Assembly: GCA_903875215.1 (NCBI GenBank)
Contig: CAIQVH010000019.1
Location: 62,001-126,000, forward strand
Length of the DNA stretch: 64,000 bases
Direction: 5' to 3'
Source of the DNA: an uncultured Anaerolineae bacterium
GTDB taxonomy: Bacteria > Chloroflexota > Anaerolineae > Anaerolineales > Villigracilaceae
A program made the position numbers and the translations under genes. Below, in pieces: positions 34,518 through 42,841 of this stretch. The notes below the pieces were generated by a model. The model did no database searches. It was not told the DNA's origin and saw only the letters and a list, made by a program, of their open reading frames with translations. Each line of letters begins with the position of its first letter. The first letter of the stretch is position 1.

Positions 34518-36281
34518 GTGAAAATCAGAATTTTGACGTTTTGTATGCTCCTTCTGGCGCTGAGCGCTTGCGGGACAGCAACCGTTTTGCCTGCACCTGC
34601 CACCGCCCTGCCAGTTGCTCCTGTTTCCCCAACAGAAGCTCCCACGCTGGCGCTTTTCTCCGACCCGTATGCCTATTGCGCCGCCGTCGGCCAGATCGAC
34701 GTCCCCGACGCGCGCTACACCGGCCCCAAAATGGACGATGCCCTGTTCAAGGATTACCTGGCCGCGGCCAAACTGGATGTTAACGGCGATTTCCCCGATA
34801 CCTTCAAGCAAATGACCGTCTGGCGCTGCATGGAGAGCAAGGTTTATGCCTGTAATTTTGGCGCCAACATCCCGTGCGACTCCAAAGCCAACACCGACAA
34901 GATGCCCACCCAGGAGATGAAAGATTTCTGCGCGCAAAACCAGAGCGCCGATTTTATCCCCATGGCAGTTACCGGCCACAATGTCATTTACAGCTGGCAT
35001 TGCGTCAACGGCACGCCCGAAATTCTGCAACAAATTGACACGGTCGATGCCGCCGGGTACCAGTCCAGCTTTTGGGTGGCGCTGACGCCTTCTGGAGGGC
35101 AGAGCGCGCCAGCAACAGGCGGCCAGGAGCAGATTGTGTTCTACTCCAACCGCGATGGCGGTGTCAACCACATCTATCTTTTGGATGGAACCCAATCCAC
35201 GCTGACGCCGCTCACCCTGGGGGACGAGAGCGCCTTCTCCGGGCCATTTTCCCCCGATTCTACCCGTATCCTGTTTACCGGCTTCGGGCTGACTCATAGC
35301 TACGTCGGCAGGATGAATGCCGATGGCAGCAATCCAGTCAACCTGACCAACCAGCCAAACTCTGACGATGGCTTCCCAGCCTGGTCGCCGGATGGCCGCC
35401 AGGTGGCCTTCACCTCCCGCCGCGATGGCAACAACGAAATTTATATAGTGAATGCGGATGGCTCCAACCCCAAACGCCTGACCAACAACCCCAGCGACGA
35501 TTTCGCTCCCGCCTGGTCGCCGGATGGCCGCCAACTGGCCTTTGTCTCCGACCGGGACAACGCCACCGGCATCTACTCGATTTACCTGATGAACGCCGAC
35601 GGTTCCAGCGCCAAACGGCTGACCAACGACCCGGGCAGCGACTACACCCCGGCATGGTCGCCGGATGGCCGCCAGATTGCCTTCCGTTCGGCGCAAAACG
35701 GCCAATCTGACATCTATCTCGTCAACGCGGATGGCAGCGGACTGGTCAACCTGACGAACACCCCGGCGGAGGATTGGTCCCCGGCCTGGTCACCCGATGG
35801 AACCCAAATCGCCTTCCAGACCAACCGCGACGGCAACTGGGAGATTTACACCATGCAGGCCGATGGCAGCAACCCCGTCAACCTGACCAACAACCCGGCG
35901 GATGACCAGCTCCCCTTCTGGGCCCCGGCGGCGCAACCCATCATCGGCATGGCCAACCCGGCATCGGTCAACTGCACTGAAAAGGGCGGCACGCTGAACA
36001 TCGAACAGCGCGGCGATCTGGGCCAAATCGGCGTGTGCTACTTCGAGGACAACCGCCAGTGCGAGGAATGGGCGCTCTTTAACGGAGCCTGCCCGGTCGG
36101 CGGGCTGAAAGTTACGGGCTACACCACCGAAGCGGCGCGTTTCTGCGCGATTACCGGCGGCCAGTATGCCATTACCGGCAACAGCGGCGCAGCGGATGAG
36201 CAGGGAACCTGCACTTTCTCCGCCGGCAAAAACTGCAATGTCTGGGATTATTACAACGGGACTTGTGTGCCCAGCCAATAA
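34518..36281 (+). CDS. Lipoprotein with WD40-like beta-propeller and two DUF333 domains
   Basis: GTG start. Lipoprotein signal peptide with LALSAC lipobox (Cys about 18) and a Pro/Ala/Thr-rich linker (about 20-45). A Cys-containing N-terminal region spans about 50-190. Six TolB-like PD40 repeats follow (about 205-475), each carrying a variant of AWSPDGRQ(I/V/L)AF and (I/L)YxxNADGS. At the C-terminus two Cys-rich DUF333 domains (about 477-530 and 540-587) share CT(E/A)KGG-like starts and (E/N)xWxxxNG(A/T)C endings. Exported and membrane-anchored. The exact function is unknown; the propeller probably mediates protein or ligand binding. The terminator follows 19 bp later. Confidence 0.82.
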   Translation: MKIRILTFCMLLLALSACGTATVLPAPATALPVAPVSPTEAPTLALFSDPYAYCAAVGQIDVPDARYTGPKMDDALFKDYLAAAKLDVNGDFPDTFKQMTVWRCMESKVYACNFGANIPCDSKANTDKMPTQEMKDFCAQNQSADFIPMAVTGHNVIYSWHCVNGTPEILQQIDTVDAAGYQSSFWVALTPSGGQSAPATGGQEQIVFYSNRDGGVNHIYLLDGTQSTLTPLTLGDESAFSGPFSPDSTRILFTGFGLTHSYVGRMNADGSNPVNLTNQPNSDDGFPAWSPDGRQVAFTSRRDGNNEIYIVNADGSNPKRLTNNPSDDFAPAWSPDGRQLAFVSDRDNATGIYSIYLMNADGSSAKRLTNDPGSDYTPAWSPDGRQIAFRSAQNGQSDIYLVNADGSGLVNLTNTPAEDWSPAWSPDGTQIAFQTNRDGNWEIYTMQADGSNPVNLTNNPADDQLPFWAPAAQPIIGMANPASVNCTEKGGTLNIEQRGDLGQIGVCYFEDNRQCEEWALFNGACPVGGLKVTGYTTEAARFCAITGGQYAITGNSGAADEQGTCTFSAGKNCNVWDYYNGTCVPSQ

Positions 36282-36299
36282 CCCACACAGTATCAATTA

Positions 36300-36335
36300 C
36301 GGTAGCTCTCGCTTCAAGCGAGAGCTACCGTTTTT
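36300..36335 (+). terminator. Intrinsic terminator of the TolB-like lipoprotein gene
   Basis: A 13-bp perfect stem (36300-36312 with 36318-36330; two extra A-T pairs possible) is followed by TTTTT. Confidence 0.93.
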
Positions 36336-36480
36336 ATTTGATGGTGTAACTAAAATCCACCTGCCCGCCCCCCGAGCGGACATAATCCACCTTCACCGCA
36401 TCCGGCCCGACGATAACGCGGATATGGCCGGGGCCGCCGAGAATGTCGTCAGTGGCGTCGGACTGGGTTAGGGATTCAGC
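36334..36480 (-). pseudogene. C-terminal remnant, possibly of a metallophosphoesterase-type secreted protein
   Basis: On the minus strand, right after and partly overlapping the lutC stop in another frame, about 45 codons read LGGPGHIRVIVGPDAVKVDY... and end with TAA at 36334. GHIRVxVGPDxVxVDYVR resembles the last strand pair of calcineurin-like phosphoesterase domain proteins. There is no start codon and no upstream domain, so it looks like a decayed gene end. It could also be chance. Confidence 0.35.
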
Positions 36481-37100
36481 ATCCAGACGTGCAGACTCTT
36501 CGGGCCGTGCACGCCGAGCGTGACGGTCAGTTCAATGTCCGCGGTGCGGCTGGGGCCGGTGATGAAGACCAGGTAGTTTCTATCTTTGGCTTCGGCAAAG
36601 ACCTGGTGCAAATCCGGGCGCAGCATCTCAGGGCGGACGATGGCCAGATGAATGCGCGGCAGGAGCGAGACGGCGCGCGGTTTTTCGGCGGAGGATGTCA
36701 GAACCAGCGTGCCGGTTTCGGGGAGAAGATAATCGGCTTCGGTGATGCCCAGGTCGCAGAGCGCCATCTCGTGCTTATCGGCGGTCGGGGAAACCAGCTC
36801 AACGCCCAAAGAAGCGAGTAAATTGGTAATTTGTAATTGACGAAGGGTTGGGGTATTCCAGACGGTGGCTTTGCGGATGTTTTGTTCGGCGACGAGAGAC
36901 TTCAGGGCATCTGAAACTGAATCCGGGCTGAGTTGTTGGGCCACACCGGAGAGTTTACGGACTTCTTCGAGGAAGTGCCCGGTTTCAGAATCCACCGATT
37001 CAGCGAGGCGGGATGCATAGATGGCGGGACGCGGGCTGAGGGGAGTCTCTGCGGTGCGCCCGAGGGAACGGCGAATGTTATCTATAACGGGATTAGTCAT
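36468..37100 (-). CDS. lutC: LutC-type LUD-domain protein (lactate utilisation)
   Basis: LutC is the small LUD-domain subunit of the LutABC L-lactate oxidation system. 210 aa with a LUD domain in the C-terminal two thirds: EADYLLPETGTLVLTSS, LPRIHLAIVRPEML, and the ending FITGPSRTADIELTVTLGVHGPK (read in two parts) is the family signature. The start overlaps lutB's stop by 4 bp, so translation is coupled. Last gene of the deoR-rhaB-rhaD-lutA-lutB-lutC run. Confidence 0.92.
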   Translation of the reverse strand: MTNPVIDNIRRSLGRTAETPLSPRPAIYASRLAESVDSETGHFLEEVRKLSGVAQQLSPDSVSDALKSLVAEQNIRKATVWNTPTLRQLQITNLLASLGVELVSPTADKHEMALCDLGITEADYLLPETGTLVLTSSAEKPRAVSLLPRIHLAIVRPEMLRPDLHQVFAEAKDRNYLVFITGPSRTADIELTVTLGVHGPKSLHVWMLNP

Positions 37101-38536
37101 CGAAGATTATCCTTCCCTTTGGCGGTGCGCACATTCCACCAACTTCTGAAACTGGCGGTGAAAGGCGGTAGGGGGCGCGCGGTTGTCCAGCGGCTGAGCG
37201 GATAAGGAGCCCACGGAATCCAGCCGTCGCGTTTGAAAATGCTCATAAAGAACGGCAGCAGACGCGTGCCGAAGCGATAAATCCAGTTTTGGGCGAGGGC
37301 CAGCGAGGCCAGACCGGCCATCGCACCCATTGGCGCAGGCATGGTCGTAGCGGCGAAATCGTCGCCCTGGGCCACGCGGCGGCGCAGATGGCGCAGAATG
37401 GTCGGGATGGGAATTTTGACCGGACAGACGTCGGCGCAGGCTCCGCACAGCGTGGAGGCGTAGGGCAGTTCGCGGGCGGTCGGCGTGCCGAGCATCTGCG
37501 GGGCGAAAATGGCGCCGATCGGGCCGGAGATAAACCAGCCGTAGGCGAAACCGCCGACGTTTTTATAGACCGGGCAGACGTTGGCGCAAGCGCCGCAGCG
37601 GATGCACTTGAAGACTTCGCGTCCGATCGGGTCGTTGAGAATGTCCGAGCGGCCGTTATCGAGCAGGACGAGGTGGAATTCCTTGGGGCCGAACTCGCCT
37701 TCTTCGCGGCGCGGGCCGGTAATGAACTGGGTGTAGGTGGACAGTTTTTGCCCGGTGGCGGAGCGCGCCAGCAGTTTCAGGAAAACCGTCAGCGACTCCC
37801 AATCGGGGATAACCTTGTCGATGCCGACCACGGCGACATGCAGGTCGGGCATGGTGGTGCACATGCGCCCGTTGCCTTCGTTGGTGACCATGACCAGCGT
37901 GCCGGTTTCAGCGACCAGGAAATTCGCACCGGAGACGCCCATTTGAGCGTTGAGAAACTTCTCGCGCAGGATTTCGCGGGCGATGCGGGTCAGTTCGATC
38001 GGGTCGGCGGGCGCGTCCATGTGGAGTTTTTCGCTGAACAACGCGGCGATTTCCTCCTTTTTGAGATGCACCGCCGGGACGATGATGTGCGAGGGGCCGG
38101 TTCCGGCCAGCTGGATGATGTACTCGCCCAGGTCGGTCTCCAGCGCTTCGATCCCCGCCGCTTCGAGGGCATGATTCAGCCCGATTTCTTCGGTCGCCAT
38201 CGACTTGGCTTTGACCACCAGTTTGACATCATGCTCCCTGGCGATTTGCAGCACGATCTGACGCGCATCTTCAGCAGTCCTGGCCCAGTGAACGTGACCA
38301 CCGGCGGCGGTGACCTTTTCTTCCAGGCGCGTGAGGTAGACATCCATGTTCTCAATGGTGTGCAGGCGGATATCCGAGGCGATCTGTCGCAGCTGCTCGA
38401 AATGCGGCAGTTCCGCCACGCGCGTGGCGCGCAGCCCGGCGAATTTCCCGGTGGCTTGCTGCACGGCGGAGGGAATGCTGGGCGGGATGTGCTCGGTATA
38501 GGCTTCGAAGCCGATGTAGGAAGGGGTTTCACTCAT
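37097..38536 (-). CDS. lutB: LutB-type iron-sulfur LUD protein
   Basis: Electron-transfer/catalytic subunit of LutABC. The N-terminal LUD domain (about 60-295) has AKSMATEEIGLN, VSGANFLVAETGTLVMVTNEGN (split at VAETG) and FITGPRREEGEFGP. Two [4Fe-4S] motifs follow: CIRCGACANVCPVY (about 310-325) and CGACADVCPVKIP (about 360-372). A C-terminal part of about 90 residues is basic and aromatic. I chose ATG 38536; upstream codons to 38716 lie over the repeat at 38548-38616. 479 aa is normal. Confidence 0.94.
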   Translation of the reverse strand: MSETPSYIGFEAYTEHIPPSIPSAVQQATGKFAGLRATRVAELPHFEQLRQIASDIRLHTIENMDVYLTRLEEKVTAAGGHVHWARTAEDARQIVLQIAREHDVKLVVKAKSMATEEIGLNHALEAAGIEALETDLGEYIIQLAGTGPSHIIVPAVHLKKEEIAALFSEKLHMDAPADPIELTRIAREILREKFLNAQMGVSGANFLVAETGTLVMVTNEGNGRMCTTMPDLHVAVVGIDKVIPDWESLTVFLKLLARSATGQKLSTYTQFITGPRREEGEFGPKEFHLVLLDNGRSDILNDPIGREVFKCIRCGACANVCPVYKNVGGFAYGWFISGPIGAIFAPQMLGTPTARELPYASTLCGACADVCPVKIPIPTILRHLRRRVAQGDDFAATTMPAPMGAMAGLASLALAQNWIYRFGTRLLPFFMSIFKRDGWIPWAPYPLSRWTTARPLPPFTASFRSWWNVRTAKGKDNLR

Positions 38537-38547
38537 GGGAAATCCTG

Positions 38548-38616
38548 TTAACCACAAAGTCACCAAGAAAGACAAAAGATGAAAGAAAACTTTGTGGCTT
38601 TGTGCCTTCGTGGTAA
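38548..38616. repeat. Intergenic CACAAAG/CTTTGTG repeat, copy 1
   Basis: Imperfect palindrome: ACCACAAAGTCACCAAG on one side and CTTTGTGCCTTCGTGGT on the other. It fills the gap between lutB and lutA and abuts the lutA stop. Same family as copies at 48333, 48890 and 62092. Confidence 0.8.
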
Positions 38617-39342
38617 TCATTTTGATGCCAATAAATCGATGATGTGCATGGCTTTGATGTTCGAACCGGCCTTGTGCAAGCCGCCCGCCACGTTCATCAG
38701 GCAGCCGGGTTCGCACATCACCACCGTGTCGGCGCCGCTGGCGAGGATGTTTTTGACCTTGTTTTCCATCATCGAACGGCTGACTTCGGGATAGGTGACG
38801 GTGAACGCGCCGCCAAAGCCGCAGCAGGTCTCCTCCTCGTTGAGCGGGATGAATTCCAGGCCTTTGACCGCATTCAACAGGGTTTTGGCTTCAGTTTTCA
38901 ATCCCATCTCGCGCAGATAATGGCAGGAGGCGTGATACGTGACCTTATGCGGATACACCGCCCCGACATCCGTCACTTTGAGCTCGTTGACCAGATATTC
39001 GGTGAACTCAAAGGTGCGGGAGGAAATCTCCGCCGCGAGATCGTGTTCGGGCGTCCCGATAGGAAAGAGGCCCGGGTAGTGGTGCTTGACCATGCTGACG
39101 CACGAACCGGACGGACCGATGATCGGCGCGTCGCTGCGGCCAAAGGCGTGGAGGAAGTTCCGGGCCACTTCCCGCGCCTGGGATTCGAATCCGTTGTTGA
39201 AGTGCGGCTGTCCGCAGCAGGTTTGCTCGGGCGGGAAACTCAGTTCCACGCCCAGGTGCTCCAGCAGTTGAGTCATGTTCTGGAGCGTTTGGGTATAGAA
39301 CTGGTCGCCAAGACAGGTGATAAATAATTGGGCTTTTGGCAT
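38617..39342 (-). CDS. lutA: LutA-type CCG-domain iron-sulfur protein
   Basis: 241 aa with two CCG domains: TCCGQPHFNNG (about 41-51) and TCCGFGGAF (about 172-180). Further cysteines are in HASCHYLRE and CEPGCLMN. This is the heterodisulfide-reductase-like subunit of L-lactate oxidation. It is encoded with lutB and lutC. The upstream neighbour is rhaD, separated by 188 bp that includes the palindromic repeat at 39482-39530, so lutABC might also have its own promoter. Confidence 0.93.
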   Translation of the reverse strand: MPKAQLFITCLGDQFYTQTLQNMTQLLEHLGVELSFPPEQTCCGQPHFNNGFESQAREVARNFLHAFGRSDAPIIGPSGSCVSMVKHHYPGLFPIGTPEHDLAAEISSRTFEFTEYLVNELKVTDVGAVYPHKVTYHASCHYLREMGLKTEAKTLLNAVKGLEFIPLNEEETCCGFGGAFTVTYPEVSRSMMENKVKNILASGADTVVMCEPGCLMNVAGGLHKAGSNIKAMHIIDLLASK

Positions 39343-39481
39343 GGGAAAATACCAGATGTCAGGTGCGGGCTGTCAGATGAGAAATTGCAGACTTCCGTTT
39401 TTCGTAATTCTTCACCACGCCTGGGCCTGGTCGTAGGCAGGTTGGATTTGGGTTTCACAGTGGGCACCAGGGCTCCTGTTT

Positions 39482-39530
39482 CCCTCACCGCCAACCCCTC
39501 GCCCGGTGGGGGAAGGGCCGGGAATGAGGG
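39482..39530. repeat. GC-rich palindromic repeat abutting the rhaD stop
   Basis: CCCTCACCGCCAACCCCTCG...TGAGGG: outer CCCTCA pairs with TGAGGG and inner CCCCTCGCCC is opposite GGTGGGGGAAGGGCC. It resembles the widespread bacterial CCCTCACCCC-type intergenic repeat. Possibly terminates rhaD transcription. Confidence 0.6.
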
Positions 39531-40352
39531 CTAAAAAATATCCTGCTTGATATCGAAGGTCTTGCAAATGGCGCGGATTTCATCCGTGCTCAAGCCGGCG
39601 CCAATTTCACCAATGGACAGGTTGAGATATTCGTATTTTGCGGCAGTTTCGGCATATTCCACCCGATCGGCGGCGCGTTTGATGGAAATATCGGAGCGTG
39701 CCATGACGCCGTGTTTGGCCCAGATGACGATGCGATGCTTGTGCAAAGCCGCGACATTGCCCGCCATCAATTCTGGCGAGCTGGGCACGGCAAACGGAAT
39801 AAAGCCGATCCCTTCCGGCAGATTGATGATGGTCTCCGGCTGCCAGCGCAGCAGGTGCGTGTTGAGATACTGCACATCCTGGTAGCGCGGGATGTGGCTC
39901 AGGTAGGTAATGTGCAGCGGCTGACCATGAATCACGGCATGGAAATTGGTGCCGCTGGACAGAATCTGGTCATAGTGGACGGCCAGATGCGAGTTGAATT
40001 CGCTGGTGACACGTTCGAAACGGCGATGATACGAGGTGTAGAGTTGGCCGGTGCGCCCGCCTTCGTTGACCACGATACAGGCGATATTGGCGGTCGGATC
40101 GTCGATAATTTCGCGCAAGCGGCGTCCGGAACCGCTGACCAGGAAGGTCGCGCCCGCCAGTTCGGGGACGGGCTGGGGCAGTTCGATCTCTTCCAGCAAT
40201 GGAAAGCGGGAACGCGGCTCGATCGGCCAGCGGATGCAAACAGAAATATTTCCTGCCGCGCCTTCGCTGGCTTCAATATCGGCAAGATGTTTGCCTGCTT
40301 CGCCCATCATGTGGAGCAAATCATCAAGTTCGGGATACGGAGGGTTTACCAT
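39531..40352 (-). CDS. rhaD: Rhamnulose-1-phosphate aldolase (class II aldolase)
   Basis: Splits L-rhamnulose 1-phosphate to DHAP and L-lactaldehyde using zinc. 273 aa, class II aldolase/adducin fold. GAAGNISVCI (about 30-39) is near the phosphate site; SGTNFHAVIHGQPLH (HxH-type zinc ligands, about 131-145) and AKHGVMAR supply the third His region. The context next to rhamnulokinase supports rhaD over fucA. It lies 3 bp from the kinase gene. Confidence 0.88.
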   Translation of the reverse strand: MVNPPYPELDDLLHMMGEAGKHLADIEASEGAAGNISVCIRWPIEPRSRFPLLEEIELPQPVPELAGATFLVSGSGRRLREIIDDPTANIACIVVNEGGRTGQLYTSYHRRFERVTSEFNSHLAVHYDQILSSGTNFHAVIHGQPLHITYLSHIPRYQDVQYLNTHLLRWQPETIINLPEGIGFIPFAVPSSPELMAGNVAALHKHRIVIWAKHGVMARSDISIKRAADRVEYAETAAKYEYLNLSIGEIGAGLSTDEIRAICKTFDIKQDIF

Positions 40353-40355
40353 GCT

Positions 40356-41825
40356 TTATCCTTTTGCCATTTCTACAAATTTTGCATAGGCTGCATCCCA
40401 GCCAGCCGGGCGGCCGGGATGGTAACTTTCAACTTCAAACGAGTTGCGCACCACGGCGCGGGCGGCGCTGAGATCCTCCAGTTGCCCGAGCGCAATGGCT
40501 TGCATCAGCACATTTCCAATCGCGGTAGCCTCAATCGGACCGGTCACCACCCTCCGCCCGCTGCAATCAGCGCTAAACTGATTTAGCAAGCGATTCCTGC
40601 TCCCGCCGCCGATAATGTGGATCGGGTCAAGGCGTTTGCCGGTCAGTTCTTCCAGCCGCTCGAGCGTCAGACGATATTTTAAGGCCAGGCTTTCCAGTGC
40701 AACGCGCACAATTTCACCTTTGGTTTGCGGCACACGCTGCTGCGTCTTTGTGCAGAATTCGCAGATGCGGGCAGGCATATCGCCGGGGTGGAAAAACAGT
40801 TCATCGTCCGGGTCAATCACCGCCAGGAAAGGCTGCGCTTCGGCGGCGAGACGTGTAATTTCATCATAGCTCAAATCCGCACCTTGCGCCTGCCAGGTGC
40901 GGCGACATTCCTGCACCAGCCACAACCCCGTAATATTCTTGGATAAGCGCCAGGTGCCAAACACACCCCCTTCGTTGGTGAAATTGTAGGTCAGGGCTTT
41001 TTCACCCACAACCGGGTGGATGACCTCCGCTCCCATGATTGACCACGTTCCGGAGCTGATCCAGGCGAAATCCTGATTCTGCGCCGGAACAGCGACCACC
41101 GCCGAACCCGTATCATGGCAGGCCGGGATAACGACTTTGGCCTCCCCGGCGCCAGTTTCCTCGGCGATAGCCGGCAGCAAAGGCCCGAGCACGGTGCCCG
41201 GCTGAGAAACGGGTCCGAACAATCGGGATGGGATTCCCAGGGTGTCGAGCAGGCTCCTGGCCCAGTCACCAGTTTGCGGGTTGTAGCATTGCGTCGTGGT
41301 GCAGTTGGTAAACTCGTTGGTGATCTTCCCGCTTAACCAGTAATTGAACAAATCTGGCAGGGTGACGAAGGTTTGGGCCACATCAAACAACGGGGATTTT
41401 GCCAGGGACATGGAATACAGCTGATAGAGGGTGTTCAATTGCATGAACTGGACGCCGGTCTGCGAGAAAATTTTGGCGCGCGAGACACGCTTAAAGGCTT
41501 CTTCCACCACGCCGTCGGTGCGGGCGTCGCGATAGTGGTAGGGGTTTCCGAGCAGGGCGCCGTTTTGATCCAGCAGGGCAAAATCCACGCCCCAGGTGTC
41601 GAGGCCAATTCCAGCGGGGTTGGCTCCGCTTTTGATGGCGGAGGTGATGCCAGCTTTGATTTCGCTCCATAAGCGGAGTACGTCCCAGTGCAGGCCGTCT
41701 GGCAGGCGCACCGGGCCGTTGCCAAAACGGTGGACTTCGCGGAGGGCCAGGTGTTTGTCTTTCAGCGTGGCGTGGATGGTGCGCCCACTTTCAGCGCCGA
41801 GGTCGATGGCAAGGTAGTCGGTCAT
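40356..41825 (-). CDS. rhaB: Rhamnulokinase (FGGY family)
   Basis: Phosphorylates L-rhamnulose with ATP. The N-terminal FGGY domain starts LAIDLGAESGRTIHATL (ATP phosphate loop) and has GLDTWGVDFALLD, the rhamnulokinase-typical catalytic Asp. The second domain has CHDTGSAVVAVPAQ, SSGTWSIMG and IGGGSRNRLLNQ near the C-terminus. 489 aa is normal. No rhamnose isomerase (rhaA) is in the window, so the first step must be encoded elsewhere. It lies 4 bp downstream of the DeoR regulator, and so in the same transcript. Confidence 0.94.
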   Translation of the reverse strand: MTDYLAIDLGAESGRTIHATLKDKHLALREVHRFGNGPVRLPDGLHWDVLRLWSEIKAGITSAIKSGANPAGIGLDTWGVDFALLDQNGALLGNPYHYRDARTDGVVEEAFKRVSRAKIFSQTGVQFMQLNTLYQLYSMSLAKSPLFDVAQTFVTLPDLFNYWLSGKITNEFTNCTTTQCYNPQTGDWARSLLDTLGIPSRLFGPVSQPGTVLGPLLPAIAEETGAGEAKVVIPACHDTGSAVVAVPAQNQDFAWISSGTWSIMGAEVIHPVVGEKALTYNFTNEGGVFGTWRLSKNITGLWLVQECRRTWQAQGADLSYDEITRLAAEAQPFLAVIDPDDELFFHPGDMPARICEFCTKTQQRVPQTKGEIVRVALESLALKYRLTLERLEELTGKRLDPIHIIGGGSRNRLLNQFSADCSGRRVVTGPIEATAIGNVLMQAIALGQLEDLSAARAVVRNSFEVESYHPGRPAGWDAAYAKFVEMAKG

Positions 41826-41829
41826 AAGA

Positions 41830-42600
41830 TTACTCGCAGCACACTGTAAACGGTATGTTGGCCCAATTCAGGCGGGCTTGCCATTCCTCGGTAATGCCAG
41901 AATCAGTGAATAAGTGCGTAATTTGCAGCGGCCGCGCAAAAGGCGTCAGGTCTTCGTGGCCCATTTTGCTTGAATCGACCAGCGCAAAGACTTGTTTTGC
42001 CGCTTCGATGGCCTTGCGCTTCAACTGCGCCTCATCCAGGTGGACTTCTGTTAAACCGCTTTCAACGCTGAAACCGCTGCAGGAAACAAACGCTTTCTGG
42101 ATGTGCAACTCGGCGATGATCTGCTCACTCAACAGCCCGGTCACGGAGGAGCCATCGGGGTTGACCACGCCGCCGATCAGGATGACCGTGTTCGAGGGAT
42201 TTTGCGCCAGCAGCCGGGCAACTTCAATGCCATTGGTGACCACGCGCAGGCGATTCCGTTCCTTCAGGTTCAACGCCAGGTAATAGACCGTGCTGCTGGC
42301 ATCCAACAAAATCGAATCCCCGTCGTTTACCAGCGTTGCCGCTCCTGCCCCAATGAAATTTTTCTCGCGGGTATGTTCCAGATGCCGCACGCCAAACGCG
42401 GCATTGACCATCTGCGCTGTCGTGTTTATAACCGCGCCGCCATGCACGCGAGTCAGGTGGCCCTCGTTTTCCAGCGCATTCAGGTCGTTCCGAACCGTGC
42501 CTTCGGAAATATCCAGAACCTGCGCAATTTCAGGCACTCGCAACCCGGGCTGCTTGCGTAACAATTCCAGTAAAGATTGGCGGCGCTCGTAAGTGGTCAA
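41830..42600 (-). CDS. DeoR-family transcriptional regulator
   Basis: 256 aa. The N-terminal winged helix (residues 1-58) has RVPEIAQVLDISEGTVRNDLNALE (recognition helix around residues 29-44) and the DeoR-typical LTRVHGGAV. The C-terminal sugar-phosphate-sensing domain (about 75-250) has LDASSTVYYLA and VFVDSSKMG-like DSSKMGHEDL. First gene of the rha-lut unit, with the promoter and a perfect inverted repeat directly upstream, so it probably autoregulates the operon with rhamnulose 1-phosphate or a related ligand. The ligand is inference. Confidence 0.92.
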   Translation of the reverse strand: MTTYERRQSLLELLRKQPGLRVPEIAQVLDISEGTVRNDLNALENEGHLTRVHGGAVINTTAQMVNAAFGVRHLEHTREKNFIGAGAATLVNDGDSILLDASSTVYYLALNLKERNRLRVVTNGIEVARLLAQNPSNTVILIGGVVNPDGSSVTGLLSEQIIAELHIQKAFVSCSGFSVESGLTEVHLDEAQLKRKAIEAAKQVFALVDSSKMGHEDLTPFARPLQITHLFTDSGITEEWQARLNWANIPFTVCCE

Positions 42601-42652
42601 ATCAGACCATCCTTATCCAATGTTGTTGACTTTTGATGATATCAGCAAGAAT

Positions 42653-42681
42653 ATAATACGTCGCTTGTTGTTATTTGTCAA
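42653..42681 (-). promoter_or_regulatory. Sigma-70 promoter of the deoR-rha-lut unit
   Basis: On the minus strand TTGACA (42681-42676), a 17-nt spacer and TATTAT (42658-42653) form a near-consensus promoter about 45 nt before the DeoR ATG. The -35 lies inside the left arm of the inverted repeat at 42665-42711. Confidence 0.82.
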
Positions 42682-42711
42682 TAATATTTAGTTGTTGACA
42701 AATAACAACAA
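42665..42711. promoter_or_regulatory. Candidate DeoR operator: perfect 17-bp inverted repeat
   Basis: TTGTTGTTATTTGTCAA (42665-42681) pairs perfectly with 42695-42711 across a 13-bp spacer. It overlaps the -35 and spacer of the rha promoter, which is where a repressor would block it. Another TGTTGTTGAC stretch occurs at 42621-42630. Confidence 0.75.
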
Positions 42712-42841
42712 TTCCCCCGGAGAGTGGGGGCATTCGAAGATGTAAATTGATGTGAATAACAGCCTGACCAGACACCCGGCCAGCGGTCCGGGTAGTCTCG
42801 TCGGTGCGGAACGCAAGAAGCGCACCGCCAGCATCCAGCGA

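Noticed and set aside
42712-42841. Hairpins CCCCC...GGGGG and GGTGCG...CGCACC as terminator of the CoA-transferase unit
   Set aside because: Short stems and no T-tract on the minus side; cannot be separated from chance in GC-rich DNA.
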